Assembly: GCA_964549505.1 (NCBI GenBank)
Contig: CAZJVD010000005.1
Span: 124,001-188,000, forward strand
Direction of reading: 5' to 3'
DNA length: 64,000 bases
Source of the DNA: CAZJVD01 sp964549505
GTDB lineage: Bacteria; Bdellovibrionota; UBA1018; CAZJVD01
The notes below the pieces were generated by a model. That model searched no databases. It was not told where the DNA came from and saw nothing but the letters and a program-made list of their open reading frames with translations. Made by a program: the position numbers and the translations under genes. Positions 39,850-47,110 of the stretch are shown in pieces. Position 1 is the stretch's first letter. The number at the start of each line of letters is the position of its first letter.

Positions 39850-40079
39850 GAAAAGAATACGATTTCAAAAATTCAAAAAAGAATCCCTACGCCAAACACC
39901 TAAAGCAGCAAGTCACGATCTTGTTGGATAAGGAAGCCATTGCGTACTTCAAGCAATTGGCGACAGAAACCGGCGTCGCTTACCAAGTTCTGATCAATCT
40001 CTATCTCAAAGAGTGTGCTGCACAAAAAAAACGCCTCTCGTTTGGAGCGTCAAAAGCTGCAAAAAAATCGGCTGCATGA
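39846..40079 (+). CDS. BrnA-like ribbon-helix-helix antitoxin
   Basis: 77 residues, overlapping the toxin by four bases. The N-terminus (RKEYDFKNSKKNPYAKHLK) is the toxin-binding part and the C-terminal half (QQVTILLDKEAIAYFKQLA, then TGVAYQVLINLYLKECA) is a ribbon-helix-helix DNA-binding region. It neutralises the toxin and likely binds the AT-rich palindrome at 39541. It is about 85% identical to the second copy at 42651, by eye. Confidence 0.85.
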   Translation: MRKEYDFKNSKKNPYAKHLKQQVTILLDKEAIAYFKQLATETGVAYQVLINLYLKECAAQKKRLSFGASKAAKKSAA

Positions 40080-40089
40080 ACAATTTGGC

Positions 40090-41136
40090 ATGAGAAAACA
40101 AACCTTAATAATCTTAAAGGTGCTAGCGGTCGCGTGTACGCTGCTAATAATAGCTTCGATTGTAGAACGGACAAACCGGGCGCCGAACGGCTGTTTCCTT
40201 AACCAATCCTACCCTCTTCATCTTACCTTTGATGATGGCCCAGAAATTAATGGGACCACTGAAGATATCGTAACTACACTCGCAGAAGAACAAATCCCAG
40301 CTACCTTTTTCATTATGGGTTCATTGCTAGTTCCTGGAACACCTAGAATCAGACCTCAACCTAAACCCCTCACTGGTTATGAAAAATATGTTATCGATCA
40401 AGCACCCAATCAAAAGGCCACCTTAGCGGAAGTAAAAAACAGATACGAACTACTTAACAAAATGAAAGAATTCGGATTCTTAATAGGGAGTCATACTTTT
40501 TTTCATCGTCTGCATAATTTTATTATTACTGACCCAAACCAGCAGGCAACGCTTGATCAAAATCCGGCACAAAAGGTTCTGTATTTTAAATCTAAAGAAG
40601 AAATGATTGAGAATATCCGAAAGGGAACATCTGTTCTTGAAGAATATCTCTCAAAACCAATTCCCTTTATACGCATGCCGTTTGGCGGTGGAACGCTTGC
40701 CCGCAATAGCAAAGACAATGATCATTTAAATAATGCCGATGTAGTTCGAGCTTTTGCTTCGAAGGGGTTTCGGCACATCGGCTGGGATATTGATTCCATT
40801 GATTATCACTTTTCGAATCTCGATATCGACCCGAAAACGAACAAACCTACCACGGCCGGTGATCGCTCTACTCTCCTTATGAAAAATCTTTCACAAGAAG
40901 TCTGTCGAGCCAAAGGAGGAATTATCCTCTTGCATGACAAAATGCCTTTAACTGCTCTCTATCTTAAGCAATGGATTCGTGAACTTCGCGCAGCTGGACA
41001 TCGATTTGTGAGCCTAAAAGAACTGTATCCAGATTGCTTTGACGAAAGCACTGATCGATTTTCGACCGAACACATAGAATTTATGGAAAATCGCAAAGGC
41101 GAACTTCGACAGTGCTGGACTAGAGTAGAAAAATAG
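40090..41136 (+). CDS. Polysaccharide deacetylase (NodB domain), membrane-anchored
   Basis: 348 residues from ATG 40090; the longer frame from 40015 overlaps the antitoxin. An N-terminal hydrophobic segment (LIILKVLAVACTLLIIASIV) is a signal anchor. NodB motifs are intact: LTFDDGPE (catalytic Asp and metal Asp), SHTFFHRLHN (metal His residues), RMPFGGG, WDIDSIDYHF and GGIILLHDKMP (catalytic His). It removes acetyl groups from peptidoglycan or another N-acetylated polysaccharide in the periplasm. An insert of about 60 residues separates the first two motifs. A decayed relative lies at 45786. Confidence 0.88.
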   Translation: MRKQTLIILKVLAVACTLLIIASIVERTNRAPNGCFLNQSYPLHLTFDDGPEINGTTEDIVTTLAEEQIPATFFIMGSLLVPGTPRIRPQPKPLTGYEKYVIDQAPNQKATLAEVKNRYELLNKMKEFGFLIGSHTFFHRLHNFIITDPNQQATLDQNPAQKVLYFKSKEEMIENIRKGTSVLEEYLSKPIPFIRMPFGGGTLARNSKDNDHLNNADVVRAFASKGFRHIGWDIDSIDYHFSNLDIDPKTNKPTTAGDRSTLLMKNLSQEVCRAKGGIILLHDKMPLTALYLKQWIRELRAAGHRFVSLKELYPDCFDESTDRFSTEHIEFMENRKGELRQCWTRVEK

Positions 41137-41153
41137 ATCATGATAAAAAATAC

Positions 41154-41245
41154 TCGTGGCTACTTTTGGCTACTTCGCCACATAACTTGTTGAAGTCACT
41201 CAGAACACGCCGTCTCCACTATCTTTTAAATACCGGAATTCCGGA
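41154..41245. repeat. Island repeat element B (att-like)
   Basis: Same order as element A: GTGGCTACTTTTGGCTACTT, TAACTTGTTGAAGTCACTCAG in part, then CGTCTCCAC (the tmRNA 3'-end copy with its last bases changed) at 41211-41219, and the perfect palindrome CCGGAATTCCGG at 41233-41244. It lies just after the deacetylase gene and before a truncated copy of the metallopeptidase gene. Confidence 0.6.
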
Positions 41246-41372
41246 AACAAATCTGCAGGCCGAGTGAGCGTGAAGCGAGGAGAATATGTAGCCGACGACT
41301 GGGCACATGACCGCAGAAACGCTCATTATTATCAAAAGCGCTCTGAGTCACAATCTGGTAAACTGTTTCGGT

Positions 41373-41525
41373 ATGCAGTTCGCGATTTATTTTTCGATAT
41401 TTTTTTCACTTACAGCTCTCGCCGGAGAAGGGCCCGCGCGCACGACAGCGACCGAACTGTACAATAAATATCGCGCGACTAATCCAAACAGCTGCGAATC
41501 AATTTACTACGGGTGTCTCGAGTAG
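41373..41525 (+). pseudogene. Truncated 5' end of the island metallopeptidase gene
   Basis: Bases 41209-41512 are almost identical to 44147-44451, including the ATG, the signal peptide (MQFAIYFSIFFSLTALAG) and about 46 codons of the gene at 44312. Identity stops abruptly at 41512, and a stop codon follows after four unrelated codons. It is a remnant left by duplication or replacement. Confidence 0.8.
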
Positions 41526-41841
41526 TGGGGCGAACTAGGCTTTATCAGTTCAATCCAAAGTCTCCTTACACGGCACCACTTAAAAAAATGATCGAGATTA
41601 GCTACTTGAATATTCCACTCAGGGAGCGGGAAAAGATTTTTCACACCCGCAGGCGTCCACGGCGCAAAGGAAAGCCTGTTTTATGAAAGCTCCAAATTTC
41701 AAAATTTGTACAAAAGAAGAACTTTGACAGTACAACGTTCGAAAATGGTGCGTAAGCGAAGGCGCAAAGGATAAATTACAGGAGTTTATCCGTAGGATCG
41801 GAAAACAATAATCACAGTGCTTCGTTGCGTGATGGAGGCAT
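41526..41841. other. Gene-free stretch after the truncated copy
   Basis: A 57-codon plus-strand frame starting at GTG 41513 runs to 41686 (basic C-terminus RRRPRRKGKPVL) but has no ribosome site and no family I know; it may be the tail of a gene lost in the rearrangement. The 93-codon minus-strand frame over 41619-41900 looks like an antisense shadow. The last bases hold TGGAGG, the ribosome site of the cupin gene. Confidence 0.35.
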
Positions 41842-42318
41842 ATGAAAAAAGTAAAACAGAACGGTAAAGTCGTAAACGAGAAGAAACTTAATTGGATCAC
41901 CTACAAGAATGGAGAACGTTTTCTCTTCTTTCGCAAACGGCTCGGCCTATCTGCAGGCAGCCGCAACCTGGGATGTAGTCTCTATGAAGTCCCACCAAAA
42001 AAACAATCCTTCCCGCTGCACTTTCATCACTCTAATGAGGAAGCCATATTTATTCTTTCGGGCTGCGGACTGCTCAGAACGATAAATAAAACTAAACGCA
42101 TATCTGAGGGAGATTACCTTTCACTCCTGCCCGGTCCGACCGGTTCTCATCAATTGATCAACAACTCTAATGAAACGCTTCGATATCTCTGCTTTTCGAC
42201 CATGATCGAGCCTGATATTTGCGAATATCCTGATTCCAAAAAACTGATCGTATTCGGAGAAACACAAAGCTGCTTCCGAGTCGACCGAAAACTGAAATAT
42301 TGGTCTGGTGAAAAATAA
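41842..42318 (+). CDS. Cupin-domain protein
   Basis: 158 residues with TGGAGG before the ATG. A single cupin barrel is visible: motif 1 FPLHFHHSNEEAIFILSGCG near residues 55-75 (HxH and Glu as metal ligands) and motif 2 PGPTGSHQLINNSNETLRYL near 105. It most resembles small cytoplasmic cupins of the DUF861/mannose-6-phosphate-isomerase-like type. Substrate and reaction cannot be told. It stands alone in the second half of the island, before the second BrnTA-like pair. Confidence 0.75.
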   Translation: MKKVKQNGKVVNEKKLNWITYKNGERFLFFRKRLGLSAGSRNLGCSLYEVPPKKQSFPLHFHHSNEEAIFILSGCGLLRTINKTKRISEGDYLSLLPGPTGSHQLINNSNETLRYLCFSTMIEPDICEYPDSKKLIVFGETQSCFRVDRKLKYWSGEK

Positions 42319-42335
42319 TGGGAATAAAACCTCAG

Positions 42336-42355
42336 ATAATTATGATATAATTATA
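42336..42355 (+). promoter_or_regulatory. Promoter/operator of the second BrnTA-like pair
   Basis: ATAATTATGATATAATTATA is identical to the element at 39531-39550. It lies five bases before the disabled toxin start at 42361. The antitoxins of both pairs could therefore bind both operators. Confidence 0.55.
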
Positions 42356-42360
42356 CTGTA

Positions 42361-42654
42361 ACGCGGAAGCTTCAATTTGACTGGGATACCGCTAAAAGTG
42401 CTCTTAATAAGAAGAAACACGGCGTCTCCTTTGATGAAGCTAAGACGGTTTTTATCGACTCAAATGCCCGCCTCATTTCTGATCCTGATCATTCAGAAGT
42501 GGAAGATCGATTCATACTTTTGGGGCTCCGTGAAAGTCTACGCATGTTGGTAGTTTGTCACTGTTACCGAGAGGACGGATTATTAATTCGAGTTATCTCT
42601 GCAAGAAAAGCTAACCGAAAAGAATCAAAAACCTATGAGGAGCACTTAAAATGA
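42361..42654 (+). pseudogene. BrnT-like toxin gene without a start codon
   Basis: The frame is open for 97 codons and aligns along its whole length with the intact toxin at 39556: FDWDTAKSALNKKKHGVSF, EAKTVFIDSNARLISDPDHS and IRVISARKANRKESKTYEE. The position of the ATG holds ACG (GTAACGCGG against GTAATGAGT), and no other start gives a full-length product. The gene is therefore silent, translated very weakly from ACG, or truncated from an internal ATG. The downstream antitoxin is intact and still overlaps by ATGA. The body shows no frameshift or stop. Confidence 0.8.
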
Positions 42655-42884
42655 GAAAAGAATACGACTTCACAAAATCAAAGAAGAATCCATACGCCAA
42701 GCACCTTAAACAGCAAGTGACAATTCTCTTGGATAAAGAAGCTATTTCGTACTTTAAGAAACTGTCTGCGAAGACTGGGGTACCTTATCAGGTCCTAATC
42801 AATCTTTACTTGAAGGAATGCGCGGAATTGAAAAAGGAACTCTCGTTTGATGTCAAAAAAACGGGTCGCAAAACTGCTGCTTAG
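42651..42884 (+). CDS. BrnA-like antitoxin, second copy
   Basis: 77 residues, close to the antitoxin at 39846: KNPYAKHLKQQVTILLDKEA is shared exactly and TGVPYQVLINLYLKECAELK nearly so. Ribbon-helix-helix C-terminal part as in the first copy. Since its own toxin lacks a start codon, this gene may act as a solitary antitoxin able to neutralise the first toxin and repress both operators. Confidence 0.8.
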   Translation: MRKEYDFTKSKKNPYAKHLKQQVTILLDKEAISYFKKLSAKTGVPYQVLINLYLKECAELKKELSFDVKKTGRKTAA

Positions 42885-42918
42885 TCGCCATTTTGGTAAA
42901 ATTAGGGACCAGAAAAAA

Positions 42919-43380
42919 ATGAAAAAGTTCTTAATGTATTTAACTTTTGTTTTCAGTTTGTGGTCTTTTCAAGATGTACTTTCAATCGAACAAAAAAGAA
43001 ATTGCGGACTAGTCGCTCCTGGTACTTCAATCGATACCAACTGCAAAACTGTGGAGACTATGCCACCCATCTTTCTAGAGGGCAAAGCAAAGATTGTTAC
43101 CGAAGTAACTAAAGTCGAATGTGGCGGTACTAAAACGACTTTTTCACAGGAATACATAGCAACCGTTTCGGTCATTAAAACTATTTCCGGAAAAGCCCCA
43201 GAAACTTTTCAAATACCCTTTACATCTTACTCAGATGGAAAAGCACGTCCAAATGAGCGAAAGAGCATGCTTCGAGGAGATCAGCTAGAAATGGAAGTTA
43301 AGAAATTCAAAGGAGGTTATATTGTACCTTCGCAGATCAGACCATTACGAACTTCTGCATCAATGCTTCCTAGGTGTTAA
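42919..43380 (+). CDS. Small secreted protein, unknown
   Basis: 153 residues from ATG 42919; the frame from 42847 overlaps the antitoxin and lacks support. Signal peptide MKKFLMYLTFVFSLWSFQDVLS. The mature protein has four or five cysteines (RNCGLVAPG, DTNCKTVE, VECGGTKT, LPRC), which may form disulphides. A beta-rich pattern follows (EYIATVSVIKTISGKAPETF) and a basic C-terminus. No family is recognised. Confidence 0.6.
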   Translation: MKKFLMYLTFVFSLWSFQDVLSIEQKRNCGLVAPGTSIDTNCKTVETMPPIFLEGKAKIVTEVTKVECGGTKTTFSQEYIATVSVIKTISGKAPETFQIPFTSYSDGKARPNERKSMLRGDQLEMEVKKFKGGYIVPSQIRPLRTSASMLPRC

Positions 43381-43422
43381 TTTTTTCCGTTTCAACGCAA
43401 TTCACATAACGTCAAAGATTTA

Positions 43423-43440
43423 GCGTTAAAAACCCCGTCT
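43423..43440. other. Partial copy of the tmRNA-terminator left side
   Basis: GCGTTAAAAACCCCGTCT matches the sequence at 36174-36191 beside the tmRNA terminator at 17 of 18 bases. The right arm of the stem is not present, so it is not a working terminator. It may be a scar from an earlier insertion or excision at the tmRNA. Confidence 0.4.
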
Positions 43441-43449
43441 AGTCGCGCT

Positions 43450-43764
43450 TTAAGCAGCATTGACATCTATTTTCATCTTGAGTCCCGCATCGTCGACCAA
43501 TCCTTGCAGAGCCAATCTAACAAACTGTTCGGGAGATCGTCCCAAGACTTTGGCAAACCGCGCTGCACGTTCAGGGCTAACCACCTTCCGTCCCTTTTCA
43601 ATGTCACAGAGATGAGACGCCGAGATCCCTAGCCTACGAGCAAACGTCGCTTGTGAAAACTCCTCGCCAAGTCTCAAAGACTCAAGAAGTCCTCCCAAAC
43701 TCAGAGGTCTTCCAGAGACAACCTCCAAAAACTTCATGGCTTCACTTTTCTTCTTAGTAGTCAT
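43450..43764 (-). CDS. HigA-like XRE antitoxin
   Basis: 104 residues from ATG 43764, which lies inside the last codons of the toxin frame and follows GAGGAGG; the frame to 43797 is less likely. A helix-turn-helix of the XRE type is clear: EFSQATFARRLGISASHLCD, then IEKGRKVVSPERAARFAKVL. The N-terminal 35 residues (SEAMKFLEVVSGRPLSLGGL) are typical of antitoxins paired with RelE/HigB toxins. It probably represses its own promoter at 44049-44095. The gene itself is intact. Confidence 0.8.
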   Translation of the reverse strand: MTTKKKSEAMKFLEVVSGRPLSLGGLLESLRLGEEFSQATFARRLGISASHLCDIEKGRKVVSPERAARFAKVLGRSPEQFVRLALQGLVDDAGLKMKIDVNAA

Positions 43765-44035
43765 GCTTTGAAACCTCCTCAACTGAAACAAACTCAATTT
43801 TATCGTCTGCTTTTATTACATAAATCGCTCAATACGCTCGACTTAGGCGAATCGACCGCTGACCTTTCCGGTCGCCACGCAGAGGCTCGTCGTGATAGCC
43901 CGGGATCTTTCGAGCTTCTTCCAGACCGCGCGTTTCGACGTCATCAACCCAAGCAGCCAAGTTCTCAACTATATGACGAGGCAGCCTTTTGATCTGCTTC
44001 TGTGCATGCCTGCTGAGAATCACCCGTTGGATCAC
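43754..44035 (-). pseudogene. HigB/RelE-like toxin gene with an in-frame TGA
   Basis: The 68-codon start (VILSRHAQKQIKRLPRHIVE...GDRKGQRSIRLSRAY) stops at TGA 43829-43831. The same frame then continues as AIYVIKADDKIEFVSVEEVS, then KHDY and TAA at 43754, the normal C-terminus of HigB-type toxins. A single change from CGA to TGA at the Arg position of the RLSRAYR motif explains it. The toxin lacks its C-terminal strands and is probably inactive, unless the TGA is read through. The order toxin-antitoxin is typical of higBA. Confidence 0.8.
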
Positions 44036-44048
44036 CTATTTAGTATAC

Positions 44049-44095
44049 ACCTATCAGGTGAATAACTCAAGAAATAATTCACCCATTAGGTGAAT
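44049..44095 (-). promoter_or_regulatory. Paired operator boxes of the HigBA-like module
   Basis: Two inverted repeats, CACCTATCAGGTG (44049-44061) and ATTCACCCATTAGGTGAAT (44077-44095), share the half-site TTCACC/GGTGAA. They lie just upstream of the toxin start at 44035, where the antitoxin would be expected to bind. Confidence 0.6.
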
Positions 44096-44104
44096 CGGCT
44101 AATT

Positions 44105-44184
44105 CTGGCTAAGATACGACTTAAGTCGTTGAAATCCTGTATGCAGCGCCGTCTCCACCATCTTTTAAATACCGGAATTCCGGA
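44105..44184. repeat. Island repeat element C (att-like)
   Basis: The left part is degenerate (TGGCTAAGATACGACTTAAG, GTTGAAATC). The right part has the exact tmRNA 3'-end copy CGTCTCCACCA at 44150-44160, then CCGGAATTCCGG at 44172-44183. From 44147 on it is the second copy of the 304-bp duplication that starts at 41209. Confidence 0.6.
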
Positions 44185-44311
44185 AACAAATCTGCGGGCC
44201 GAGTGAGCGTGAAGCGAGGAGAATATGTAGCCGACGACTGGGCACATGACCGCAGAAACGCTCATTATTATCAAAAGCGCTCTGAGTCACAATCTGGTAA
44301 ACTGTTTCGGT

Positions 44312-45628
44312 ATGCAGTTCGCGATTTATTTTTCGATATTTTTTTCACTTACAGCTCTCGCCGGAGAAGGGCCCGCGCGCACGACAGCGACCGAACTGTA
44401 CAATAAATATCGCGCGACTAATCCAAACAGCTGCGAATCAATTTACTACGGCCTGTTTAGTGATGGAAAAGCCGACAAAGCGACCTTTGATGGGGATGGA
44501 ATAAATACAAGAGTTGGAAATCCAAGCGATTCAAAAAATAACGACGGGGGTAAACAAAAAGTAGTAGGAGAAACGCTGTCAGGAGTTAAAGACTTCTACA
44601 AAACTTTTCTTCGAAGTTATTATGGAGATAAACTTTTCGATACGCGAGTAATAGAAGAGTGGATCGCAAGACTAGACAAGACTCAGGTCGCTTATTTTGG
44701 TTACCCAGATGACGACGAGGCGGCTACATCTGTCAGTAGACTTTATCCGAACAGTGCTGTTTTTATGGATCTTGGAAACCAACACGGATTGGGTCATCGT
44801 TCCGAATCGGTGTCGGGATGTACTCCAAAATCTTTTCCGATTGTGGAAACTGAGTTGTACGCAAATACCATTCAAGGTGAGCCAATCGAATCCTACCGGT
44901 TTTCCGAATATGGCCCACCGACAATCATGTATGGCGTCAGCCGGCTCAAGACTATTTCATCGCGTGCAGCGGCGGCATTCACCATGGGACATGAACTTGC
45001 CCACCTCATGGATTGGGGCAACAAAGACTTAGTGAGCTGTCTCGAAAAAGACACTTCAATCGCTGCGAGACGAACGATTGCAGATCCATTTGCACTTCAA
45101 TTTATTGATATGTCGGAACTTATTAAGCCGATTCCACTAACAGAAGATTTAAAAAAAATATTAGAAGAACTCGATAAAAAAGAAGCTGAAGAGAATGCCA
45201 AGAAAAAAGGTGGCGGTGGGGACACCTATAATAGCGGTCGTGGCACGAGCCAAGTAAACTCGATAGCAAAGCTATTAGATGAAGGCAAAATTGAGGAAGC
45301 TCAGGCAGCATTGAACGATCTCGAAAAAACCGGCGTATTGCCGGATCAAATGACCGAACATGTTGCTGATGCCTTTGGGACGTTAGCGGTAACAGATTTT
45401 ATTAAGAAGAATTATCCTCCAGAAAAAAGACGAGCCGCAGCCTTAGCGGTACTTTTCTCACGCCCGCCTCAACTTTACGTCGGACAAGCTGCCGACATTG
45501 CCAATAAGATTGGTTCGAAGCAGACTAATGAACGTCGGGTATTCAGAATCCTTTTGGCAAATGAGGAATTTAGGAATTTCATCGGCTGCGAGTTTGCTAC
45601 CAAACCAGATCCACAATCTTGTTTTTGA
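44312..45628 (+). CDS. Secreted zinc metallopeptidase-like protein
   Basis: 438 residues from ATG 44312 (signal peptide MQFAIYFSIFFSLTALAG); the longer frame from 44246 does not begin with a signal sequence. A zinc-binding HExxH motif lies in FTMGHELAHLMDWG near residue 233, and EHVADAFGTLAV near 350 supplies the expected third-ligand pattern (ExxxD). Between them is a low-complexity Lys/Glu/Gly linker (EENAKKKGGGGDTYNSGRG). It probably acts outside the cytoplasm on protein or peptide. The gene forms a whole unit between elements C and D; a truncated copy of its 5' end is at 41373. Confidence 0.75.
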   Translation: MQFAIYFSIFFSLTALAGEGPARTTATELYNKYRATNPNSCESIYYGLFSDGKADKATFDGDGINTRVGNPSDSKNNDGGKQKVVGETLSGVKDFYKTFLRSYYGDKLFDTRVIEEWIARLDKTQVAYFGYPDDDEAATSVSRLYPNSAVFMDLGNQHGLGHRSESVSGCTPKSFPIVETELYANTIQGEPIESYRFSEYGPPTIMYGVSRLKTISSRAAAAFTMGHELAHLMDWGNKDLVSCLEKDTSIAARRTIADPFALQFIDMSELIKPIPLTEDLKKILEELDKKEAEENAKKKGGGGDTYNSGRGTSQVNSIAKLLDEGKIEEAQAALNDLEKTGVLPDQMTEHVADAFGTLAVTDFIKKNYPPEKRRAAALAVLFSRPPQLYVGQAADIANKIGSKQTNERRVFRILLANEEFRNFIGCEFATKPDPQSCF

Positions 45629-45669
45629 CCTGTTGATTTTGCCCAAATTTCGGTTCATAATTTTATTTA

Positions 45670-45757
45670 AACCGTGGCTACTTTTGGCTACTTCGCCACG
45701 CAACTTGTTGAAACTCTTCATTCGGGGCCGTCTCTTAAATTCCGTATCCGGAATAAG
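45670..45757. repeat. Island repeat element D (att-like)
   Basis: ACCGTGGCTACTTTTGGCTA (two GGCTACTT repeats), CACGCAACTTGTTGAAACTC, then CCGTCTC (45728-45734; tmRNA copy lacking the last ACCA) and the inverted repeat ATTCCG-TATC-CGGAAT. It ends just before a broken deacetylase gene. A 23-bp part (45697-45719) recurs at 47443-47465. Confidence 0.6.
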
Positions 45758-45785
45758 GTAATCGGCATTCTGTGTTCTGTAGAAC

Positions 45786-46220
45786 GTACTCATCAAAACA
45801 CTTAAAGAGTTAAAAATTCCTCCAGTCGTCATCTTTGCGAATCCGTGCAAAAGAGACGGTACGACGGGAGTAATCCGACAACTTAAAAAATATAGAGACG
45901 CCGGGCATTTTATTGGAAACCATACTTGCTCTCACCCACGACTTGATGATGTGGGATTTGAAAGGTATTCGGCCGATGCAAATAAAGGAGACAGGTTGCT
46001 TACTCCTCTATTTTCGGGACGGAAATTCTTTCGATACCCCTTTCTCAATGAAGGTAAAGAAGAGGGAAAGCGATCAATTATAAAAAAGTCGAAGCTCTTT
46101 TCCTGAATCATCTTATGGGTGCCGTATCTTTTTACGACGATCTTGCCATAAAAACACTAGGCCGCTCTCCTAAACATCGCTCAGCTCGGAATGGAGAAAA
46201 CTGGCGAAGACTCGAAATAA
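45786..46220 (+). pseudogene. Broken polysaccharide deacetylase
   Basis: An open frame without start codon reads VLIKTLKELKIPPVVIFANP, then AGHFIGNHTCSHPRLDD (NodB histidine motif) and RKFFRYPFLNEG (the RxPF motif), and stops at 46104. The C-terminal part continues in another frame as HLMGAVSFYDDLAIKTLGRS. The first NodB motif is missing, so the gene is 5'-truncated next to repeat element D and also frameshifted. It is not a recent copy of the deacetylase at 40090, as the residues differ. Confidence 0.75.
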
Positions 46221-46262
46221 ATTAGGATCAGATCAACCTCTAATTGACCAAAAGGCTGGCAC

Positions 46263-46291
46263 TTGACACATGCATACAAAGTGTATATGAT
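46263..46291 (+). promoter_or_regulatory. Strong sigma70-type promoter with internal operator
   Basis: TTGACA (46263-46268), a 17-base spacer and TATGAT (46286-46291). The inverted repeat ATACA-AAG-TGTAT (46274-46286) fills the spacer and could bind the antitoxin. The ATG at 46298 lies where transcription should begin, so the toxin mRNA may be leaderless. Confidence 0.65.
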
Positions 46292-46297
46292 GTAGCC

Positions 46298-46534
46298 ATG
46301 CCGGTCGTGGTCCGATTTGGGCGCTTCAAATTTGTTATCTACCCCAAGGATCACAGACCTGCTCACGTTCACGTGGTATCCCCCAGCGCCGAGGCTAAGT
46401 TCGATCTTGCAACGGGCCAGTGCCTAGCCTCTTGGGGATATTCACAGAGAACCATCGGCCAACTTCAATCGTTGGTCGATAGTAACCGCGATCTCCTAAA
46501 GGAGGCATGGGAAGAGTATGAAGGCCAAGAGTAA
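46298..46534 (+). CDS. DUF4160-type putative toxin
   Basis: 78 residues from ATG 46298, which matches the family start; the frame from 46244 would begin upstream of the -35 box. The DUF4160 pattern is visible: FKFVIYPKDHRPAHVHVVS, FDLATGQCLAS, and a C-terminal helix (LQSLVDSNRDLLKEAWEEYE). Members occur in toxin-antitoxin-like pairs on mobile elements. It overlaps the next gene by 17 bases. Confidence 0.75.
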   Translation: MPVVVRFGRFKFVIYPKDHRPAHVHVVSPSAEAKFDLATGQCLASWGYSQRTIGQLQSLVDSNRDLLKEAWEEYEGQE

Positions 46535-46793
46535 ATTAAGAAGCGGTGTTTTTAAGTACGGCAATGTTGAGATGACGAATGAAGAGTTACAAGAAGCTCA
46601 AAATCCAAAGATCCGCACAACTATGTTTCTAGAGGCAGATTTGATTCGAGCCTACAAGCAAGAGGCTCTCAAGCGCGGTGTAAAATACCAGCAACTTATG
46701 CGTGAGAAGCTTCGTAACGGTTTGACCAAAGAGCTTGAATTCGAAGATCGCCTGAATCGCCTCGAAAAGAAGATGCTTAAAACTGGAACGTAG
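46518..46793 (+). CDS. Putative antitoxin paired with the DUF4160 gene
   Basis: 91 residues, overlapping the DUF4160 gene. A CopG/BrnA-like C-terminal half is suggested by TTMFLEADLIRAYKQEALKR and GVKYQQLMREKLRNGL, with the strand-helix-helix rhythm seen in the antitoxins of this island. The N-terminus (KAKSKLRSGVFKYGNVEMTN) is basic. It would bind the toxin and repeat-containing promoter. Pairing with DUF4160 and gene overlap support the call. Confidence 0.65.
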   Translation: MKAKSKLRSGVFKYGNVEMTNEELQEAQNPKIRTTMFLEADLIRAYKQEALKRGVKYQQLMREKLRNGLTKELEFEDRLNRLEKKMLKTGT

Positions 46794-46805
46794 GCAAGGT
46801 TCTAT

Positions 46806-47042
46806 ATGAAGCCAGATAACCTTAAAGATATGGTGAAAGCGGCATTCTCAATTCATCGCTTTGACGAAATCACAAAATGGTCACGAAAGAGCATAGACGG
46901 GCTCATACGCCCTAAAGGATTTCATCAAAACTCCCTGAATGATCCCGAAATCATCCAGATGTTTAAAGAGCTTGAACAGGAAGGCTTGATTAAACTACTT
47001 GGTGATGACGATGAGTTTTTACAGGTTCTAGATAAAAAATGA
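46806..47042 (+). CDS. Small unknown protein in the island
   Basis: 78 residues, 12 bp after the putative antitoxin gene and possibly in its operon. Helical and charged (NLKDMVKAAFSIHRFDEITK, then EIIQMFKELEQEGLIKLLGD). No motif and no signal peptide. No GGAGG-like ribosome site is seen beyond GGCAAGG. Confidence 0.45.
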   Translation: MKPDNLKDMVKAAFSIHRFDEITKWSRKSIDGLIRPKGFHQNSLNDPEIIQMFKELEQEGLIKLLGDDDEFLQVLDKK

Positions 47043-47110
47043 AACCCGCAGACGCTCCGGCTGTCGCGGTCCGTCGTGTGGCGTAAAAATAGATTTTGGT
47101 AAGGTTTTCG

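Noticed and set aside
41513..41686. 57-codon frame after the truncated protease copy
   Set aside because: No start signal and no recognised family; only mentioned as a possible gene tail.
41619..41900. 93-codon minus-strand frame
   Set aside because: It overlaps the cupin start on the other strand and shows no motif; likely a shadow.
39290..45757. Classical integron with attC sites
   Set aside because: The recombinase shows no obvious IntI-type features, and the elements contain a tmRNA end copy and arm-like direct repeats, which fits island att sites better than attC.
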